Below, one piece after another: positions 1 to 10,196 of a stretch of 64,000 nt of DNA (position 1 is its first letter; every line of letters starts with the position of its first letter). This DNA comes from Asterella californica (lineage: Eukaryota; Streptophyta; Marchantiopsida; Marchantiales; Aytoniaceae). The translations under genes were made by a program, and so were the position numbers. The stretch is from contig JAYKYS010000001.1 of the NCBI GenBank assembly GCA_036924285.1, positions 33,231,501 to 33,295,500 of the forward strand. Reading direction: 5' to 3'. The notes beneath the pieces are model-generated. The model had not been told where the DNA came from. It saw only the letters and a program-made list of their open reading frames with translations, and made no database searches.

Positions 1-1043
1 TCGTGAGCTAAGAGTTCCACTTGAGAGTAAGAGCATTCTCCTCTCTCATAAACGTTTGACACCTTCACCGCATCGATTGTGGCAACTCCTTTGTCTTTGT
101 TTTGTGACGGGACTCCTCCGCCCATATTTCCTCTTGTACTCTCATTGTTCCGTCCTCCATTTTGGATGGAGTGTGGACAATTCCTTTGAAAATGAGGACC
201 ACCACATCCGTAGCACGAGATACCACCGAATTCATTTTGAGGCCCTCGATTGAAATTTCCTCCATAACCTCGTTGGCCTCCTCCTCCTCCTTGGTTCCTC
301 CGCTCCATCAATTGCACTACATTGATCTTCAGATCCGCCAACGTTTCTGTTATCTGTCTTAGTTCATCTTGAAGGTTAGGCGCCGGAGGTTTGACAGCAA
401 CCACAGCAGATGTGTTAACCACAGCAAGCGTCGGGATTCTTTGAGCAGCTCTACCACCGAGTATAATCCCTGCGACACTCGCCGCCTTTGCTTCTCCTAG
501 AAGAACGTCATCATCTTCCAAACTCTCTTCCATTCGAACTGCAATTTCAATCGTCTTCGTCTTAGTGGTGGGCTTCTCGTACTTCACCTGAGTTCTGATT
601 TGAGGCTTCAGACCTGCCACAAAGTTCTTGGTAAGCATGGCCACAATTCCCACCATTGTAGCCTCCACATTATCACCGCTCTTCTTCAATATAGTCTTGA
701 AACGAACCTCCAACTTCTCGGTCCTTTCTGCGTAAACCCTCACCTTCTCAGCATCTCCTTGCTTCAAGAAGGTCACCTCGGTCATGAGCTTCTCATAGCT
801 CTCATCCGACAGAAAGTTCTCAATTAGAGCCTCCGTCAAGCTTTCCCATGTATCCATCTCAGTCTTGTTCCTTCTGTATTCCTCATACCAAGTCAATGCG
901 GTATCCTCTAGGAAATCAGGCAATAGTGATGCCCACTCTTCCTTCTTCCTCTCATGGTTTCCTATGCATGCTCTCTTGAAATCTCGCACAAAGGTTTCTA
1001 CATCCTCACCATCTTTTCCATAGAAAACTGGAAGCTTCCCCAT
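1..1043 (-). CDS. gag: gag polyprotein of element A, 3' end beyond window
   Basis: The frame opens at the ATG at 1043 (start MGKLPVFYGKDGED) and stays open to position 1, about 347 codons. The N-terminal half is the retrotransposon gag capsid type, with the run ALTWYEEYRRN near residue 50. The C-terminal part is Gly/Asn-rich and carries a nucleocapsid knuckle CYGCGGPHFQRNC of spacing C-x2-C-x3-H-x4-C. Downstream of the knuckle the frame continues without a stop into the sequence that precedes the protease in C, so gag and pol appear to be one fused frame in this family. The start is chosen because the same ATG is used in copies C and F. The capsid would form the particle that packages element RNA. 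Confidence 0.85.
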   Translation of the reverse strand, partial: MGKLPVFYGKDGEDVETFVRDFKRACIGNHERKKEEWASLLPDFLEDTALTWYEEYRRNKTEMDTWESLTEALIENFLSDESYEKLMTEVTFLKQGDAEKVRVYAERTEKLEVRFKTILKKSGDNVEATMVGIVAMLTKNFVAGLKPQIRTQVKYEKPTTKTKTIEIAVRMEESLEDDDVLLGEAKAASVAGIILGGRAAQRIPTLAVVNTSAVVAVKPPAPNLQDELRQITETLADLKINVVQLMERRNQGGGGGQRGYGGNFNRGPQNEFGGISCYGCGGPHFQRNCPHSIQNGGRNNESTRGNMGGGVPSQNKDKGVATIDAVKVSNVYERGECSYSQVELLAH

Positions 1044-1260
1044 CTTAAATTCTTGATGTCTTCTCCTCTCCTCAACACGATATCTCTCTTCGTTTTCTAA
1101 TATAGGATGAACATTACTAACTCCATGCGAGCATAATCAACCATCGGTAGCAAGAAAGGAAAGGGTTCCACCATAATCGTCTGCGCTATCTCCTCATCGA
1201 ACGTATGCATGAGTCGCATCCTCATTGTCACCTTCTCCACCATCTGGATTACCATCTCCA

Positions 1261-1731
1261 TCATGCGTTAGCTGAATTTTCGTCTGAAGATGGCAGCTTC
1301 TCCGTTTCAACTCCTTGCTCCTCTCTCAATCTTCTAGACGTAGATGCCAACAGGGCAATCACGTCTCCACACTCGTGCTCCTTTGACAATCCTTTAATTC
1401 CACAGTTTGAGCAGATGTTTTCGTCTTTAAAAACACGCGAAGGAGACGATGGACCAACTCGGAGACCTAGATCGATAGAACTCCTTCCTTCACGAGGGTT
1501 TTCTCTCTTGAATCTCACGGGACAACTTGCTGCATAGTGACCCAACCCTCTACAAAAGTAGCACCACGGTTCTGTCCTCAACTTCTTCTTGGAAGAGTCT
1601 TGCTTGTTTCTCTCCGTTCTCTCTTCAAATTCGACCTTTAGCTCTCTAGAACGTTCGTCCACACCCACTATGTCATCAAGATTTTGAGGAAGGTTCCTAA
1701 GCCTCACTACCCACTCTTTCTGACCCTCCAT
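1261..1731 (-). CDS. pre-gag ORF with two zinc-finger motifs (156 aa)
   Basis: A separate small frame between leader and gag, ending 217 bp before the gag start. The protein begins MEGQKEWVVRL, has a charged Glu/Arg/Lys segment, a CCHC knuckle CYFCRGLGHYAASC (C-x2-C-x4-H-x4-C) in its middle, and a second motif CSNCGIKGLSKEHEC (C-x2-C-x8-H-x-C). Both motifs keep their spacing in the homologous ORFs of F (12745-13209) and C (47277-47669), despite wide divergence elsewhere. A nucleic-acid-binding role is inferred from the CCHC knuckle; I do not recognise the family. It is distinct from the gag knuckle, so the element encodes two nucleocapsid-like proteins. Confidence 0.75.
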   Translation of the reverse strand: MEGQKEWVVRLRNLPQNLDDIVGVDERSRELKVEFEERTERNKQDSSKKKLRTEPWCYFCRGLGHYAASCPVRFKRENPREGRSSIDLGLRVGPSSPSRVFKDENICSNCGIKGLSKEHECGDVIALLASTSRRLREEQGVETEKLPSSDENSANA

Positions 1732-2325
1732 GATCTTGACTTAAATTCGACCTCATGCAGATTTTGATCGATTGGACTACCAGCTGAACTTCTGACAGCG
1801 ATATCTTGAGCTCTGTAGCTCCAAAACTAGTGATCTTTGGATCAATAGATAGATCAGGAGCTTCTCCAGTCCGTCGTGAAGTTTCAAGGACGTCCGAGAA
1901 ATACAGAGAAAATGACGGTGACTGTAAACTCGATCAGAAGCGAATCGTCTACACCTTCGGACTCTTAGTCTCTCCTCCTTTTAGTCTCAACGATAAGGAC
2001 TATCACTCAAAGAACCTGATAAGAGTGATCTGATCCTCTACCCTCATGAACATATAGGATTATATGAACCACTCTACTCTCAGATTTAAACTCTAACACT
2101 CGACACGTTCTCTTTAGCTGATTCTAACATCCTATGTGTACAGAATGTACAAGATGACCTCAAATGCATTGTAGATGACAACCGGATACACGAATGGCTC
2201 TAAGGTCTCTAGCATGACAGTAGCTCTAGCCTCTCCAAGAGTTCTCTCGATATGCTCTCTCATAACGTCCTTCTGTCTGATGTAAAACTGCACACGAAAC
2301 ATATCTCTCAAGCCTCCTAGTGAGG
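1732..2325 (-). other. untranslated leader of element A
   Basis: About 590 bp between the PBS and the pre-gag ORF. It aligns closely with 47670-48264 of copy C. I see no long frame here on the element strand; its likely role is packaging and translation of the genomic RNA, by analogy with other LTR elements. Confidence 0.5.
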
Positions 2326-2342
2326 TCCCGGCAACGGAACAA
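2326..2342 (-). promoter_or_regulatory. primer-binding site, tRNA-Glu-like (element A)
   Basis: On the minus strand, a few bases after the LTR end, the sequence TTGTTCCGTTGCCGGGA matches the complement of the 3' end of plant tRNA-Glu (TGGTTCCGTTGCCGGGA, recalled) at 16 of 17 positions. The equivalent positions in C (48265-48281), F (12158-12174) and F-prime (61558-61574) are degenerate versions of the same 17-mer. Confidence 0.65.
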
Positions 2343-2346
2343 AAAT

Positions 2347-3130
2347 TGTGACCCTCAAGCTTGCTACCGGTCCTGTCTCTCACCCAGGGTAAACCTCTGA
2401 TGGCCTTTGAGGAGGCGCATCATGGAACTAAGAGGCCTTGGCTAAATCCAACTCTCAACATTCTCATATCTCTTCCTCATTGAGAACGAGAACTCTCATG
2501 GAGACGTAGAGATGAAAAACACACCCTTTATAGATATGGCCTAACGGCTTCCAAATACAAGGCAAAGGGAGGATGAGAGATCACTCCACAACCCCTCTAT
2601 TTATACTACTGCAGATTTACCATGGTAACTACTTGTAAATCTGATTTACTGCAATTTACCGAGACCAAGTCAAAGGTAAAAGTCCTAAGTCAAGAGTAGA
2701 TTTCTCCTCTTTTGACTCTACTCTAATAATTAGGATTCTTCTAGAAGTATAAAGGAATCTTTGAAAGGAATCTCGGATTGCTCCTTACAAGACAAAATAC
2801 TAACACATAATTGAGCCAAAAAGGTCAACAACCCTCTTGATTGTTTGACCCTTAAGTCTCTACAATCAATAAAAATCAGTCACGCATAAGACAAGGGTGT
2901 ATTATTCACATCCTTGTCATTTTATGCACAATCAAACAAAATAGTAGTTCTCACACTTTAGAATATTCTAATATTCTGTCCTCAAATACCTCCAACACTA
3001 ACTGTGACTACTCCTAGTTATCTGTCACTAACTTAGAGTATGGTCTAGCCTTGGGACTTATTTAGAAGACTCACCACACATAGTTATAACTATCCATATA
3101 TTTACTACTATGCAACCCCTAGGTGTTACA
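2347..3130 (-). repeat. 5' LTR of element A (784 bp)
   Basis: Begins TGTAACACC at 3130 and ends GGGTCACA at 2347 on the minus strand, with TG...CA termini. Near-identical copies are at 31509-32292 and 48286-49068. A TATA-like box TATAAATAGAG lies at 2605-2595 (minus), about 525 bp into the LTR, so transcription should start a few tens of bases beyond it. Confidence 0.93.
2595..2605 (-). promoter_or_regulatory. TATA box in LTR A
   Basis: TATAAATAGAG on the minus strand, close to the plant TATA consensus. It is conserved at the same offset in both LTRs of C (around 31757-31767 and 48534-48544). Confidence 0.55.
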
Positions 3131-6100
3131 GGCCTTCTTCTCCTACTTACGACCGAGAAGATCCGAAGTACTTTGCTCCTGACATTAGGCAAGAAGTTGA
3201 AGCGATCATGCAAGAAGAGCTGGAGAAGCGACGGAAGATAGTACAGCAGCTCTCTCCACCGACTACGGCAGTCCCTGTCTCACGGGAAGAGCCCCCAGTC
3301 GAGGGAAGACACCATTCTGGTCTTTCACCCAAGGAAGCAGCTATTACATCTTCTCTGTTGGAAACACCAGTTACTCTTCTGAAGTGATCCCCTTACGACT
3401 TCTTGCGAGACTTGTGGAATCAGAAGGCGGATGGAACCTTCCAACAGCTGTTGTATGACAACGCTGGTTATAGGAAGTTGTTACAATCTGTACTTCGAGG
3501 ATTGAGGAAGAGGAGGACAGCTAAACTTCTCAAGAGCACCTCGATCCTAAGGATAGAGCATGAGGACTTGGGAGCCCCATATCTTGATATGGAGATCCAT
3601 GGCTGTCTTATGAAGAAGGTATCCATTGATTCTGGCTCCGGAGTTAACATCATGACTAAAGAAACGGCGCATGCCCTAGGCTTCACTGAGTTCCAGCCTA
3701 CTCCGAGAATCCTCAGAATGACGGACTAGACCAGAAGACGACCTTTGGGGCAACTGAAAGATGTCTTGACGGTAATTGAGGGAGTATCTTTTTACCTCAC
3801 TTACATCATTTTGCGACCTGTAGCTAGGGTTGGATATCAGGTGTTGATAGGAAGACCATGGCTGTATGCTGCAAATATAAATATCGATTGGAGAAGACAT
3901 CGTTTGAGATTTCCCAATCCTACACCCAAGCTCGGTGAGAAGACTAAGGTCTTGCTTCCTTGGATCAGGATTGGACACCAAGGTGAAACACCTTCTACGA
4001 CAGAGGGGTACACTTCAGAAGACTCAGCTGCGTGTTCTGACATGGATGAGCGATACAATGAGTTTTTTGGTGAATAACTTGTGTACTACAGAAGTAACAG
4101 AAGTAGCAGAGGAAGTGATCTGTGGGTACATTGAGTGCTACGAAGTTGCAGAAGAAGAGCTTCCAGAAGACGAAAATATCGTCTTTCCTTCGGAAGATCC
4201 GACAGTTGATCTTCAAGAAGATGAATCTGAACCGGAAGAAGCTCCCAAACCGGAATACTTTGGTGTCAGTGAGTACAGTCACATTGAAGGAATGATAAAC
4301 CCGGATGATCTTCAAGAAATGGAGGTTGCTCCTGGGAAGAAGCTGAAGCTTTCCAAGGTGATCGAGGGCCAACAGTTGGAAGACTTTCGAGAACTTCTGA
4401 CGGAGTTCCAAGATGTCTTCGCATGGACCATAGAAGACATGAAGGGCATACCTCGAGAGTTGGGAGAGCATCGCATCGACTTGCTGGAGGGCGTTGTTCC
4501 TTCATGGCAGAGGTAGTATCGGCCCAACCCCAAGTACTCGCTTCTGGTGAAGGACCAGATCGACCAATACCTGAAGGCGGGAGTCATCTTCCCAGTGCTT
4601 AGTAGTGAGTGGGTAGCTCCTATTGTCATCGTGCCGAAGAAGCAGATAGGGAAGATCCGAGTGTGTCAAGACTTTCGGAAGCTGAACTTGGCCACGAAAA
4701 AGGATCATCATCCTTTACCGTTCATCGATTCTGTGTTAGACCAGGTAGCCGGACATGAGTTTTACAGCTTCCTGGATGGATATTCTGGGTACAACCAAGT
4801 TTCTATCAGAGAAGAAGACAAATCGAAAACTACTTTCACTACTGTTTGGGGCACATACGCATACAATCAAATGCCGTTTGGTTTATGCAACGCGCCCGTC
4901 ACATTCCAGAGATTGATGATTACAATCTTCAAGGAGTATCTTCGCACTTTCATGGAGATCTTCTTGGATGATTTCTGTGTGTTTGGATCGAAAGAAGACC
5001 ACCTGATATTTCTAAGGAAGTGTTTTTTGAAGTGTAGAGAACATCGTTTGGCTCTTCACCCTGAGAAGTGCTTCTTTGGTATGTCAGAGGGAATTTTGCT
5101 AGTACATAGGATTTCCGGAAGAGGTATAGAAGTCGACTGTGCTAAGGTAGAAGTCATCATGAAACTTCACCCACCTGCTAACCTAACTCAGTTGAGAAGC
5201 TTCTTGGGCAACGTAGGATACTATAGGAGGTTTATTGACAGGTACGCAGAGGTAACAGGAAGACTTACCAAGTTGCTGAAGAAGGACGAACCTTACATTT
5301 GGTCTTCTGAGCAGCAGGAAGCATTCGAAGAAATGAAGAGACTTCTGTCGGAATCTCCTGTCCTAAGACCACCTGATTGAGAGAGAGTCTTCCATATTTA
5401 TGTGGATGTTTCCGCTTTCGCCATAGGGGTGGTATTGAGTCAGAAAGATGAGAAGAAGAAGGATTATCCCATCTACTATGCGGGAAGACAACTCAGTGAT
5501 GCAGAGAAGAAGTACTCTACAACTGAAAGGGAGTGTCTTGGCATGATTTACTCCTGTAGAAAGTTTAGGCACTATCTTCTAGCCAACCCGTTTGTCTTCT
5601 ACGTGGATCATTTTTCTTTAGAACATCTTGTGAAGAAAGCAGATTTATCTGGTAGGATAGCTAGGTGGATTCTTCTACTCCAGGAATTTACTTACACAGT
5701 TGAGTACAGGCTTGGAAGACAACATGTTAATGTTGACTATCTATCCAGATTGGAGACGGAACGACGAGAAGATGAAGTGGAAGACGAGTTCTCTGACGAG
5801 AAGCTGTTCTCAGTTTTCGCAGAGACATTTTCATCTGAGGGGGGCGTAGCGCCTGCTTCCCAGAAGACGAGGCTAGATCTTCTGATCTAGTCTTTGCGAC
5901 TTCCACAGAAGAGTCGATCTTCAAGGACTTGAGGAAGTTCTTGGAAGACCAACAGTATCCCGAGGGATTGGATGCGGAGCAGAAGGCTGTCTTCTTACAC
6001 AAGGCAGGTCCCTATGCCATCTTCCAGGGTATCCTGTTCAGGAAAGGACACGACGAGAAGTTAAGGAGATGTCTTGAGCCTTCAGAGATTAAGCCAGTGA

Positions 6101-7165
6101 TCACGGATCTTCACCACGAAGATGTTGGGTGTCACTACGGGCTGAAGACCACAGTGAAAAAGATGTTGGACGTCGGTTACTAGTGGCCGACCATGTACAG
6201 AGACACTTTTCAGAAGATCAGGAAATGTGATGCATGCCAGAGGGTGGGAAGACCAACAGCTACTACTAGGTGGCCTCTTACTCCCATTCTTCCGCTTGCT
6301 CCTTTTGAAAAGTGAGGAATCTACTTTGTTGGGCCTATCGCCCCGGTGGCTAGAAGAACACAAGCACGATATATTTTGATAGCTACCGACTATGCTACCA
6401 AGATGGTGGAAGGCAAAGCCACAAGGAAGAACGACGCCGCAGTGGTAGTCAGGTTCCTCTGGCACAACATTATCACTCGATACGGATGTCCGCTGAAATT
6501 GGTATCAGATAGGGGTACTCATTTCTTAAATGAGACTATTTCCCTCCTGACCCAATACTTTAGGATAAAGCATCGGAAGACGACGCCGTACAACCCGAAA
6601 GCGAATGGACTGACGGAGAAGTCGAATGGTCTTCTATGTAATATCCTGAATAAGGTAACTGTTAACCATGCGTATGATTGGGACACGAAATTGCCATCTG
6701 TGTTATGGGCTTTCAGGATTTCACCCAAAGTCAAGATCCAGAAGACATCTTTCTACCTAACTTATGGCATGACACCTATTGTGCCCATCGAGTTAGAGGT
6801 CCCTACTTACCGATTAGCCGTGACCGAACACATGGAAGAAGAGGAAGTCAGAACAACGTCTTCTGAACTTTGTAGAGTTCGAAGAAGACAAGAATGCAAC
6901 TTTGGAGAAGACGTACGAAGTACAAGCGCAACGTAAAATAAACTATGATGACAAGCTGAAGAAGGTGACCGTCGTAGATGGGGACTTGGTTCTTCTCTAT
7001 GACAATCGACATCTTAAGTTCCCTGGGAAATTTCATCTTCGCTGGATGGGTCCTTACCGCATCTTGGAGGTCTTCACCAATGGTTCCTTGCAGTTGGAAG
7101 AGTTAGACGGTACGTTGATGACCACTCGTGTAAATGGGTGGCGTGTCAAGAAGTACTGGACGTGA
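3131..7165 (+). pseudogene. pol: pol of element B (protease, RT, RNase H, integrase), degraded
   Basis: A plus-strand Ty3/gypsy pol in at least two frames. In order: a protease with DSGSGVNIMT (Asp codon at 3628); an RT with WVAPIVIVPKK, the PFGLCNAP box and FLDDFC (catalytic Asp pair at about 4967); RNase H with YVDVSAFAIG at 5398 onward; an integrase with a Cys pair CDACQ near 6230 and a core with VSDRGTHF and NGLTEKSN; and a C-terminal segment with FHLRWMGPYRI. Internal stops lie at about 3387, 3727, 4514, 5378, 5888, 6181 and 6316, and frame changes near 4000 and 6850. The stops at 5378 and 6316 replace expected tryptophans. The 5' end is lost against element A. No chromodomain is visible. 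Non-functional as it stands. Confidence 0.88.
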
Positions 7166-7208
7166 ACAGAAGTGCTGAAACGCCGATGTTTGCGGAGACG
7201 CAAACATG

Positions 7209-7222
7209 TGAGGGTGGGCGTA
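7209..7222 (+). promoter_or_regulatory. polypurine tract of element B
   Basis: The purine-rich stretch GTGAGGGTGGGCGTA lies 43 bp after the pol stop and immediately before TGTGGTGCCC, the probable LTR start. A polypurine tract primes plus-strand synthesis and defines the LTR 5' edge. Confidence 0.5.
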
Positions 7223-9140
7223 TGTGGTGCCCACAAATTACAAGATTCACGAATTTTTGAAATTTTTAAGATTAATAACTTGTTTGTATAACTGAAGAAG
7301 CGTTGTTACTTAAGATTACTGCTTCTTTAGAAGGAAGATGATCTTATGAGCTGTTTGTAATAATAAGTTGACTCCTTCGGAAGACGACCGTCTTCCGGGA
7401 AGCGTCTTCTCGGCGGTGTCTTCGGAAGACGGAAGACGGCAAAAGACACGCATTTTCTGGAAGACGACGAACCGCGAAGGCCTAACCACGGATTTTTCGA
7501 GTAAAGGAGTAGGTGTACCTACTAGGTAACACCAAGACGGTAGGTAAGTCGGGTAAGTCATCTAGGGTCGAAACCCCTAAATTGCGGGGAAGATGCACAG
7601 GAAGCGCATTAGCAGATTTCCAGCTTCCCGCAGCAGGAGCGCTTCTTGGATGAGAAGATTGATTCGAGGGTGAGCTTTGAGTGAGAAGGCAGCGAGGTGA
7701 AATTGAGTGAGGATAGGATCGATTAGAAGCTAGAAGGAAGGCGAGGTCAAATTGCTGAAGCGCAGGAAGCGTGGTGAGCTGAAGGCATTTCCTGTGAACT
7801 CCCGGAAGCTGACATTGGAGGACGGCTGAGTGGAATCGAAGGTGGACTGGCTTAATCAATTGAGGCGTAGTCAGGAGCTGACCACGGAAGCAGCTCAGTG
7901 GGGTTGCATTGGAGCTGGGACCAGAGCCGGAAGCGCGCAGAAGAAGAAGACGACTCGGGAAGCAGACAAAAGATAGTAGAGGTTCTTCCCATGTTCTTTT
8001 CCCTTTCCACTGCTTCTCGCCTTTGTTTGGTATCCCCGCGCTTCCCCGGTGGTTTGCAAGCAACCTGATCGATCGATTCCCCCATCCCTATTTTCCTATT
8101 GAGACATTGGGCGCGAAAGCGCTGCCCAATTTCTGTCAAACATCTTCTTGCTTCTTCCCGAGTTTAATTCGAGCTTTCCTACTCCTAGCCCTCAAATTGG
8201 AGATCCTAGCTATCAATTCCCTACCCTACCATCCCTCTATCCTCGAAACCTTGAACAGAAGACGCTTCGGAAGACTGGAACATCTTCGGAAGACTGTCTT
8301 CAAAAGCCGGACTGTCTTCAGAAGTCGATTGTACACAATTCGTATCAAGAGTGGATTTGCTTTGGTTTGGTGTTAAGAGAGGCTTGGTATGAATTCAGAG
8401 TGGCTTGGTGAGTTGTTTTGTTATTTCGAGAAGTTGGAAATCGGGAACTAGGCTTGTGCCTCCCGGTCTTCCAAGCTTCTCAAATCCACATCTTCCTAGA
8501 GAGACTAGAAGACTGGAAGGGCTGGCAAAATGCGCGAGAAGACGTGAGGGTCCATTTTGGGTCTCTTCTGTCTGACCCATAGCAGCCCATTCCTTCTTCT
8601 TCCCGAACTTAGGAGAGAGTCGTGAGAAGCCTTGCTGGCAGAATCTGAGAGAATGGTCGAGGGTCATGTCTTCTCATCATGCAGCAAGCTTCTTCTGAGT
8701 GTGTATGAGAGGTGAGAAGTCAGAAGAACAGAGTGCAAATGTCTTGAGTCTGTTGTGACGATAGATTGCGCGTAGGAAGAAGAAGACATGTGAGACCAGT
8801 GAAGGGAAGCCTGACTTTGGGAGGTCTTCCGAGAAAGACATTGAATCGAAAGCTGTCCCGGGAGTCTTCCCAGAGACCACTGTCACCGTAGGAGTCCGCA
8901 ACCATCTTCTGAACCTGTTATGCACTCTACATTTCGTGAATCTTGTATCTTTTGATAGGAAATAGGATGTAATGCAAGGTGGGTTGTCTTCTTGGTAATC
9001 CATGCGAGGCCTTGCTTAGTTAGGATTGTTTAGATATAGCTCAGAAGACGAGAGCTATCTAGGAAGCACTGTTAGAATCCCGGAAGATGGAGTAGTTGTC
9101 TTCTGGAAGACTAGTTTCGTCTTCTGAGAAGTAGAAGCTA
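7223..9140 (+). repeat. B-family LTR-like region, GAAGAC-rich (right end approximate)
   Basis: Starts TGTGGTGCCC directly after the polypurine tract. From 7328 on it is homologous, with many substitutions and small gaps, to 50703-52640. It is strikingly rich in the hexamer GAAGAC and its complement, for example between 7370 and 7480. Downstream homology continues into gag-like sequence in both places, so the true LTR end cannot be fixed from these two copies. No coding frame inside is conserved between the copies. Confidence 0.6.
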
Positions 9141-9211
9141 GACTGTGGGCACTTGGGAAGGACTGAGCCTTCAGCTCACAGTAAGAACGTGTGGCTTAGT
9201 GCAACAGATCT

Positions 9212-9446
9212 TCCAGTATGTCGATGCATCCTCGAGCGTTGGTGTAATCAGCAGCAGAGTTGACCGAGGTCACACCCTTCCTCAAGGAGTTGGGTCTCGA
9301 CTTCTTCCTGTGGGATTAGAACCTCGCCGACCTGGGACTTCTGGAGGAGGTTTGGGTAGCTTTGCCACCTCGCAGCCGTGTATTTGCGAAGGCAAGAGTA
9401 GCTCGAGGAAGACCATCTTCATGGACTGAAGATTGGTGGCGCACGG
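9212..9446 (+). pseudogene. B-family gag-like N-terminal fragment, interrupted by G
   Basis: Homologous to 52684-52890, where the frame is open and encodes LKELGLDFF-like and WWHRVFHSQ segments. Here the frame has stops at about 9248 and 9320; the second is TAG where the other copy has TGG (Trp). Homology stops exactly at 9446, where solo LTR G begins, and resumes at 19366 in the same protein segment. Assignment to gag rests on position after the LTR and a conserved frame, not on a recognised domain. Confidence 0.6.
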
Positions 9447-9767
9447 TGTCGTGTTGTGAGACGTCTCACATGTGAATTCAGTGTAGAACGGGTGTTGTGT
9501 TTTCTTTTGTGTTCGGTGAACCTTTTGTGTAGTTCGCATGAGAGAGTATTAAGTGTCATGTTCACAGAGATCTGGATGTGAGATCGCACGATAACAAGAT
9601 GTGCCGACTCAAAATGATCCATGAACGTTCGCGTGAATGGCTCTTGTTGTCAAACATAGATATAAGATAGTGGGTTGGGGGTTTGTAAGGCATTCTTCTT
9701 TGGGGTAGTTTTCATGAGTGTGTCTTAGTGTCTTACGTGATAAGAAGGAGAGGCAGGAGTTGTATTC

Positions 9768-9983
9768 ATGGATGGAGGACTGAATCGAGTTCCAAATCTG
9801 CCATTTCCGAACCCGTTTCATATCAAGCTTCACTTGATCCACCGCGATCACTTTCGACAGTGGTTCGTCGCCTACTTTGGAGAAGAGTTCATGGGGAGGA
9901 TGATGGACTCGCCTACTCCGGTGATCTTACCAATCGTCACGTATGGAGAGGACTGGGACTTGACAGTGTACATCTTACTTTGA
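9768..9983 (+). CDS. LTR-encoded small ORF 1 (71 aa), copy in G
   Basis: Starts MDGGLNRVPNLPFPNPF and ends TVYILL. The same 71-codon length and roughly half the residues are shared with the ORF at 28383-28598 in the LTR of E; the shared core includes PVILP, VTYG and WDLTV. It is followed after 9 bp by small ORF 2, to which it is itself weakly similar (FGEE, M-x-SP, then a hydrophobic beta-like end). I do not recognise the family. There is no signal peptide or clear membrane helix. Conservation as protein between two divergent LTRs argues that it is, or recently was, translated. Confidence 0.6.
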   Translation: MDGGLNRVPNLPFPNPFHIKLHLIHRDHFRQWFVAYFGEEFMGRMMDSPTPVILPIVTYGEDWDLTVYILL

Positions 9984-9992
9984 CGAGGACCA

Positions 9993-10196
9993 ATGGACTT
10001 GAATTATCCAGCCAACATCCCTTTCAACGTCTGGGTGGATGTTCGATGTCACTGTCGGCGGAAGATCAATCATCGTGCGTGGATCGCAAGGAACTTTGGG
10101 GAGGAGTACTGTAATCAAGTGATGGCTTCTCCATTTCCTTTTGTAGTACTTTTCATCGTAAATCGGTTCCAAGTCGTCATCTTGACCTTGTACTGA
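9993..10196 (+). CDS. LTR-encoded small ORF 2 (67 aa), copy in G
   Basis: Starts MDLNYPANIPFN and ends VVILTLY. Its partner in the LTR of E (28173-28376) has the same 67-codon length and matches at about half the residues, including the MDLN start, RNFGEEY, PFVV and the identical last seven residues VVILTLY. ORF 1 and ORF 2 look like a tandem duplication of one small domain. Function unknown. Only 9 bp separate the stop of ORF 1 from this start codon, so re-initiation or coupled translation is possible but not shown. Confidence 0.6.
   Translation: MDLNYPANIPFNVWVDVRCHCRRKINHRAWIARNFGEEYCNQVMASPFPFVVLFIVNRFQVVILTLY

Larger units (their letters stand above)
1..3130 (-). mobile_element. Ty3/gypsy element A (lineage 1), 5' part only
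   Basis: Minus-strand LTR retrotransposon cut by the left window edge. Reading from 3130 leftward it has a 784-bp 5' LTR, a PBS, a ~600-bp leader, a small zinc-finger ORF and the gag frame, which runs off the window. It is nearly identical to copy C (31509-49068) along its whole length. The base after the LTR (3131) begins unrelated B sequence, so A abuts or was inserted into B. The flanking 4 bp on the right are ggcc; the left flank is outside the window, so a target duplication cannot be confirmed. Confidence 0.9.

Noticed and set aside
3147..3332. A 5-bp target duplication for A, C, D and F
   Set aside because: For F the fifth base differs on both sides, and in C and D extending to five breaks the match; four is the longest exact duplication.
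7482..8667. ORFs of 80-190 codons in the B LTR-like region as host genes
   Set aside because: Frames are not conserved in the second copy (50703-52640) and contain no recognisable domain.
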